From positions 1-9,055 of the forward strand of contig DATLUC010000128.1 in NCBI GenBank assembly GCA_035533335.1: a stretch of 9,055 nt of DNA. The letters run 5' to 3'. Below are positions 5,643 to 9,055 of this stretch, one piece after another; within the stretch, counting starts at the first letter, position 1, and each line of letters begins with the position of its first letter. The notes beneath the pieces are model-generated. The model made no database searches. It saw nothing but the letters and a program-made list of their open reading frames with translations, and was not told where the DNA came from. The DNA comes from DATKSS01 sp035533335 (GTDB lineage Bacteria; Chloroflexota; Dormibacteria; Dormibacterales; Dormibacteraceae). The position numbers were made by a program, and so were the translations under genes.

Positions 5643-6965
5643 ATGCCTGACGCCGCCCTGGAGCTGCAGCGCGCCGCCGCGGACATTCCGCTCACGCGCG
5701 ACGCGCGCGAGATCCTTGAACAGGCGACCGAGGCGGCAACCCAGCGTGGCGCGTCGCAGGCTACGCCGGCCGACGTGCTGCAGGCGATGTTCAAGCGGCG
5801 AGGCAGCCTCGCGGTGGAAGCGATCACCGCGATGGGTCTTGACCCCAAGGCGATCGTCGCCGTCGTGGCGGAGGACGGCGTAGCCGCCCCGACCCTCCCG
5901 CTGCGCCAGCTGCTGGTCAACGCCAACCGCGAAGCCCAGGTGCTCGGCCACTACCAGGTCGACTCGATCCACCTCCTGCTTGCGATGCTGTACTCGGATT
6001 CGCCCGCGACGGCCGGTCCGCTGCAAAAGGCCGGCGTGACCATGTACGACCTTCGCCGGCATCTGCAGGTCGGGTCTCGACCCGACTTCCTGCCGGGTGA
6101 GTCAGACCGCGCGCAGGCGGGACGCGCCACGCCGGAGAGAAAGCGCGCCGGTGACGCTCCGCGCGCGGTCGCCGCTCTTCGCCGCAAGCCGCTCCCCTCG
6201 CTGCGTGGCGTGCTGACGGTGAGCCCGGTCTTCTTCGGCCTTCTCGCGGCGACCTTGGCTTCGGGCGTGATCCTCGCAATCGGGATCCTGCCCGGCCTCG
6301 ACGGCCCGATGACGATCCTTTTCGTGACCGCCGGCTGGGTCACCTCACTTTGCATCCATGAGTTCGGCCACGCCCTGGTCGCGTATCTCGGCGGTGATCG
6401 CGCCGTGGCCGCCTCCGGTTACCTCACGCTGAACCCGCTGCGTTACACCAACGTGCTCCTGAGCCTTGTGATGCCGATCATCTTCCTGCTGCTGGGGGGC
6501 ATCGGCCTTCCCGGCGGCGCGGTCTACATCAACCACTCCGTGATTCGCAGCAAGGCCTGGGATTCGGCCGTCTCGGTGGCGGGACCCGCCGGCACCTTGC
6601 TGTGCGGGCTGGTCGTGGCCGCGCCGTTCTTCCTTCCCGGCTTGAGCTCGACGCTGCCCGGCCGGCTCGAGTTTTACGAGGCGCTCGCATTCCTCGCTTT
6701 CATCGAGGCGATCGCTCTCGTGCTCAACCTGCTGCCGATTCCGGGCCTCGACGGGTTCGGGATCCTGAGGCCGTGGCTCCCGTACTCGGTCCAGGACTAT
6801 GCGGTGCGATTCGGGCAGATGGCGATCATCGGGGTCTTCCTCGTGCTGTGGTTCGTGCCCACCGTCTCTCATGCTTTCTTTGGCGCCGTCCTGCAGCTCA
6901 CCGACCTCAGCGGGATCCCGCGGTTCCTGATCTCCTACGGCCAGGCCCACATGCAGCTCCGCTGA
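5643..6965 (+). CDS. Clp N-terminal repeat domain fused to M50 site-2 intramembrane protease
   Basis: Predicted polytopic membrane metalloprotease (S2P/M50 family, cleaves within or near membranes) carrying a substrate-binding-type domain at its N-terminus. Residues about 17-143 form two Clp_N repeats like those of ClpA/ClpC: a divergent one (LTRDAREILEQATEAA onwards) and a clearer one (GHYQVDSIHLLLAML, then AGPLQKAGV). Residues 144-190 are a basic, low-complexity linker. The protease part has about six hydrophobic segments (near 194-215, 222-245, 270-290, 307-331, 345-367, 390-412), the zinc motif HEFGH at 239-243, GPAG at 314-317 and the second metal motif NLLPIPGLDG (362-371), so it looks catalytically complete. 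No ATPase domain is present. The ATG follows a 21-base gap after rlmB, and its stop overlaps the yacP start (TGATG). Function and substrate are unknown; recruitment of cytoplasmic or membrane substrates by the Clp_N domain is inference. Confidence 0.88.
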   Translation: MPDAALELQRAAADIPLTRDAREILEQATEAATQRGASQATPADVLQAMFKRRGSLAVEAITAMGLDPKAIVAVVAEDGVAAPTLPLRQLLVNANREAQVLGHYQVDSIHLLLAMLYSDSPATAGPLQKAGVTMYDLRRHLQVGSRPDFLPGESDRAQAGRATPERKRAGDAPRAVAALRRKPLPSLRGVLTVSPVFFGLLAATLASGVILAIGILPGLDGPMTILFVTAGWVTSLCIHEFGHALVAYLGGDRAVAASGYLTLNPLRYTNVLLSLVMPIIFLLLGGIGLPGGAVYINHSVIRSKAWDSAVSVAGPAGTLLCGLVVAAPFFLPGLSSTLPGRLEFYEALAFLAFIEAIALVLNLLPIPGLDGFGILRPWLPYSVQDYAVRFGQMAIIGVFLVLWFVPTVSHAFFGAVLQLTDLSGIPRFLISYGQAHMQLR

Positions 6966-7405
6966 TGGAGCGTGTTGTCGTCGACGGCTACAACGTCATC
7001 CACGCCTGGGCCCCCCTCAAGAAGCTCATGAACGAAGCATCGCTCGAGGCTGCGCGCGACAAGCTGATCGACCGCCTTTCCGTCCTGGGCATGATCAACG
7101 GCGCGGACGTGACGGTCGTTTTCGACGCCCACCATTCGGCCGCGCGCTCCAACTCCGAGGCGCTCGTCGAGGGCGTGCACGTGCTGTTCACCCGCAAAGG
7201 CCATTCGGCCGATCACGCGATCGAACGGATCGCGTATGCGGCCAGCCAGGTCGACGACATCATCACGGTGGCGACCTCGGACCGATTTCAGCGCGACCTG
7301 GTCCGAGGCATGGGAGGCGCCGTGATCAGCGCGGAAGAGCTCGAGCGCCGCGTGATCGATGCGGAGCAAGAGATGGGGCGGCGCATCGAGAGGTACTCGA
7401 GGTGA
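6965..7405 (+). CDS. yacP: NYN-domain ribonuclease, YacP/Rae1-like
   Basis: Rae1 (YacP) of B. subtilis is a ribosome-associated endoribonuclease that cleaves mRNA in the A site during translation; this 146-residue protein is the likely counterpart, somewhat shorter than the Bacillus protein (about 170). The NYN (PIN-like) motifs are in order: VVDGYNVIHAW at the N-terminus with D7 and N10, VVFDAHHS with D54, VLFTRKGHSADHAIERIA with D83 and E87, and VATSDRFQRDLVRGMGG with S105 and D106. These supply the acidic metal site expected for nuclease activity. The start ATG overlaps the stop of the M50 gene by one base, and MERVVVDGYN is the typical family N-terminus. The same frame is open further upstream, but that stretch is an out-of-frame reading of the M50 gene. 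It ends in a GTGA overlap with pyk. Being near rlmB is the conserved position. Confidence 0.9.
   Translation: MERVVVDGYNVIHAWAPLKKLMNEASLEAARDKLIDRLSVLGMINGADVTVVFDAHHSAARSNSEALVEGVHVLFTRKGHSADHAIERIAYAASQVDDIITVATSDRFQRDLVRGMGGAVISAEELERRVIDAEQEMGRRIERYSR
7388..7393 (+). promoter_or_regulatory. Ribosome binding site of pyk, inside yacP
   Basis: GAGAGG lies 8 bases before the GTG at 7402 within the last codons of yacP. It favours this GTG over the next in-frame GTG at 7411. Confidence 0.55.
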
Positions 7406-8838
7406 GCGCGGTGCGCCGCACCCGCATCGTCTGCACGATCGGGCCGTCGAGCGCCTCGCTGGGAGTGCTCCGGTCAATGGTCCAGGCGGGGATGGACGTA
7501 GCGAGGCTGAACTTCTCCCATGGCGACCCGGACACCCACCGCCGCGCGGCGGACACGGTGCGCGAGGCGGCTGCGGCCGTGGGGCGTCCGGTCGCGCTGC
7601 TCGGCGACCTACAGGGTCCGAAGATCCGTACCGGCGCCCTCGAGTCCTCGTTCCAAAGGCTCGTACGCGGCCGTCGGGTAGTCATCGTCCCGCAGCACCA
7701 TCCTCAGGACAGCCAAGGACCCTCGACCGGGATAGACCAGATCGAGGTCAGCCACCACGAGCTCGTCGACGCCCTGGAGGTGGGGGACAGGGTGCTCGTC
7801 GACGACGGCCGCATCGAGCTCGTCGTCCGCGGCGTCGCGCCGGGGCGCGCCGAATGCTCGGTGCTTCGCGGCGGCCTGCTGGGAGAGCGGAAAGGGGTGA
7901 GCGTGCCCGGGCGCCCGCTGCCGCTGCCCGCGCTCACCGAGAAGGACATCGAAGACCTCAAGCTCGCCGTCGAGCTGGACGTCGATTATCTCGCGCTGTC
8001 GTTCGTGCGCCGCCCGGAGGATGTGCTCGCCTGCCAGGAGCACCTGGCCGGGCTTGGATCCAGGACACCCGTCATAGCCAAGCTCGAGAAGCTCGAGGCC
8101 ATCAGGCAGCTGAGCAAGATCCTCGAGGTGGCCGATGCGGTCATGGTGGCGCGCGGCGACCTCGGCGTGGAGCTGAAGCTTGGAGACCTGCCCGCGGTGC
8201 AGAAAGACGTGATCGACCGCGCCAACCGCGCGGGCGTCCCGGTGATCACGGCGACCGAGATGCTGGAGTCGATGGTCACCTCCAACCGGCCGACGCGGGC
8301 CGAGGCTTCCGACGTCGCGAACGCGATCTGGGACGGCACGGACGCGGTCATGCTCTCCCAGGAGACGTCGATCGGGGCGCACCCGGTCGAGGCGGTGCGG
8401 GCCATGGCGACGATCTGCATCTCCGCGCAGAGGCATCCCGCCTTCGAGCGCGCGCGCCAGCTTTGGCACGAGCCTGGCGAGGTGGGGAGCGCCATCGCCC
8501 ACGCGGCGGCCACCACCGCGGACGAGATCGGCGCACGGGTGATCATCGCCTTCACCGAGTCGGGAAAGACCGCCCTGCGCTGCAGCAAAGCCCGGCCGCG
8601 GGTGCCGGTGGTCGCCGCCAGCCCGCACGAAAGGGTGCTGCGGCGCACGGCCCTCTACTCGGGCGTGATCCCGCTGCTGGTGAACCCTGGCCGCGACACC
8701 GACCAGATGTTCTCCAACGCCACCCAAGCCGCTCTCGAGAGCGGGCTGGTGAAGCCGGGAGACCGGGTCGTCGTGGTGGCGGGGGTGCCGGTCGGCCGGC
8801 CCGGCCAGACCAACCTGTTGAAGGTGGAGACGGTTTAA
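7402..8838 (+). CDS. pyk: Pyruvate kinase
   Basis: Transfers phosphate from phosphoenolpyruvate to ADP, the last ATP-forming step of glycolysis, in the cytoplasm; normally a tetramer. The 478 residues cover the complete A, B and C domains and match the short bacterial type without an extra C-terminal domain. Visible landmarks are RIVCTIGPSS, ARLNFSHG (R35, N37, S39), GDLQGPKIRTG (D69, K74), the B domain at about 75-170, IAKLEKLEAI with catalytic K227 and metal ligand E229, MVARGDLGVE with D253, and ITATEMLESM with T285, followed by RPTRAEASDVANAIWDGTDAVML. The usual LSGETA segment reads LSQETS here. The C domain (about 365-478) contains FTESGKTAL and the allosteric-site region, which cannot be assigned to an effector by eye. 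The GTG start lies in a GTGA overlap with yacP, so it is the third gene of the M50-yacP-pyk unit. A second in-frame GTG at 7411 is possible. Confidence 0.96.
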   Translation: MSAVRRTRIVCTIGPSSASLGVLRSMVQAGMDVARLNFSHGDPDTHRRAADTVREAAAAVGRPVALLGDLQGPKIRTGALESSFQRLVRGRRVVIVPQHHPQDSQGPSTGIDQIEVSHHELVDALEVGDRVLVDDGRIELVVRGVAPGRAECSVLRGGLLGERKGVSVPGRPLPLPALTEKDIEDLKLAVELDVDYLALSFVRRPEDVLACQEHLAGLGSRTPVIAKLEKLEAIRQLSKILEVADAVMVARGDLGVELKLGDLPAVQKDVIDRANRAGVPVITATEMLESMVTSNRPTRAEASDVANAIWDGTDAVMLSQETSIGAHPVEAVRAMATICISAQRHPAFERARQLWHEPGEVGSAIAHAAATTADEIGARVIIAFTESGKTALRCSKARPRVPVVAASPHERVLRRTALYSGVIPLLVNPGRDTDQMFSNATQAALESGLVKPGDRVVVVAGVPVGRPGQTNLLKVETV

Positions 8839-8915
8839 CCTGGATCCACCGGCCGCGCGGAACAGATTCGCGCTGGGGCGAGCTCGGCCGCAGGCGCCGC
8901 GAGCAGCGGACCGCA

Positions 8916-8934
8916 GCGCACCACCCAGGTGCGC
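8916..8934 (+). terminator. GC-rich hairpin downstream of pyk, possible terminator
   Basis: GCGCACC (8916-8922) and GGTGCGC (8928-8934) form a perfect 7-base stem with a 5-base loop, about 77 bases after the pyk stop. No T-run follows, so it would be of the tail-less type reported in some high-GC bacteria, or it may have no role in termination. The rest of 8839-9014 shows nothing I can name. Confidence 0.35.
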
Positions 8935-9014
8935 GAGGACAGCAGCGCAAGCGGCAACGCCCGGATGAGCCGTCCCAGTAGCGGAGATGCCCGCGGGGAT
9001 CGGTGGATTCAGGC

Positions 9015-9031
9015 TTAAGGCGGCGTTAAGG
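9015..9031 (+). promoter_or_regulatory. Tandem TTAAGG repeats, possible response-regulator operator
   Basis: TTAAGG occurs at 9015-9020 and 9026-9031, an exact repeat at 11-base spacing, one helical turn, in an otherwise very GC-rich stretch; the repeat unit may be longer (TTAAGGCGGCG then TTAAGGAGGCT). Tandem half-sites at this spacing are typical of OmpR/PhoB-class response regulators. A gene starting beyond the window would be the target. The second unit also contains AAGGAGG (9028-9034), which could instead be a Shine-Dalgarno, but no ATG or GTG start is seen within the next 20 bases. Confidence 0.35.
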
Positions 9032-9055
9032 AGGCTCCGGCATCCAAAATTAGGG

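Noticed and set aside
5009..5926. 305-residue minus-strand frame opposite rlmB and the Clp_N region
   Set aside because: Ser/Arg/Ala-rich antisense reading with no motif; the + strand genes are well supported.
6602..6964. Upstream extension of the YacP frame
   Set aside because: This stretch is an Arg/Pro-rich off-frame reading of the M50 gene; the ATG at 6965 gives the typical YacP N-terminus.
7359..8981. 540-residue open frame on the + strand overlapping pyk
   Set aside because: It is rich in Arg, Gly, Ala and Pro with no family motif, and is the typical off-frame reading of a GC-rich gene; pyruvate kinase in the other frame has every expected motif.
8965..9018. 17-codon small ORF after pyk
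   Set aside because: No ribosome site and no sign of coding constraint; too short to support.
1..9055. CRISPR arrays, tRNA or rRNA genes, insertion sequences
   Set aside because: No regularly spaced repeats, no tRNA arm pattern, no transposase motif or terminal inverted repeats with target duplication were found on either strand.

Overview
This is a strongly GC-rich window (about two thirds G+C by eye, not counted) with dense bacterial coding. It reads as a chromosomal housekeeping segment. The gene order radA - yacL - ispD - ispF - cysS - rlmB - yacP matches the conserved yac cluster known from Bacillus subtilis and relatives. High GC, GTG starts, short overlaps and the type of M50 protease suggest a high-GC Terrabacteria lineage, such as Chloroflexota, Candidatus Dormibacterota or a deep actinobacterial relative. 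The phylum is an inference; there is no rRNA marker here. No mobile element, CRISPR array, tRNA or rRNA was seen.

Left block (1-2809, all +): the C-terminal part of RadA (entering from outside the window), a membrane-anchored PIN-TRAM protein (YacL type), and the two consecutive MEP-pathway enzymes IspD and IspF. ispD and ispF each begin inside a 4-base GTGA overlap with the gene before, so yacL-ispD-ispF is probably one translationally coupled transcript. disA, which lies between radA and yacL in Bacillus, is absent.

Middle block (2810-5621): a 103-base gap with inverted repeats, cysS (+), a cupin of the cysteine dioxygenase type on the minus strand whose stop codon abuts the cysS stop with no gap, and then rlmB (+). 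The minus-strand cupin occupies the place of mrnC in the Bacillus order. The cupin and rlmB diverge from a gap of about 30 bases.

Right block (5643-8838, all +): a two-domain gene coding for a Clp N-terminal repeat domain fused to an M50 intramembrane protease, then a YacP/Rae1-like NYN ribonuclease, then pyruvate kinase. The last two start inside 1-base and 4-base overlaps. The Clp_N-M50 fusion is the most unusual protein here. Its Clp repeats lack the two glutamates that ClpC uses to bind phosphoarginine, so it probably recognises something else.

The last 217 bases (8839-9055) hold no gene I can support. They contain a GC-rich hairpin about 77 bases after pyk and, near the window edge, two TTAAGG repeats 11 bases apart that look like an OmpR/PhoB-class operator for a gene beyond the window.
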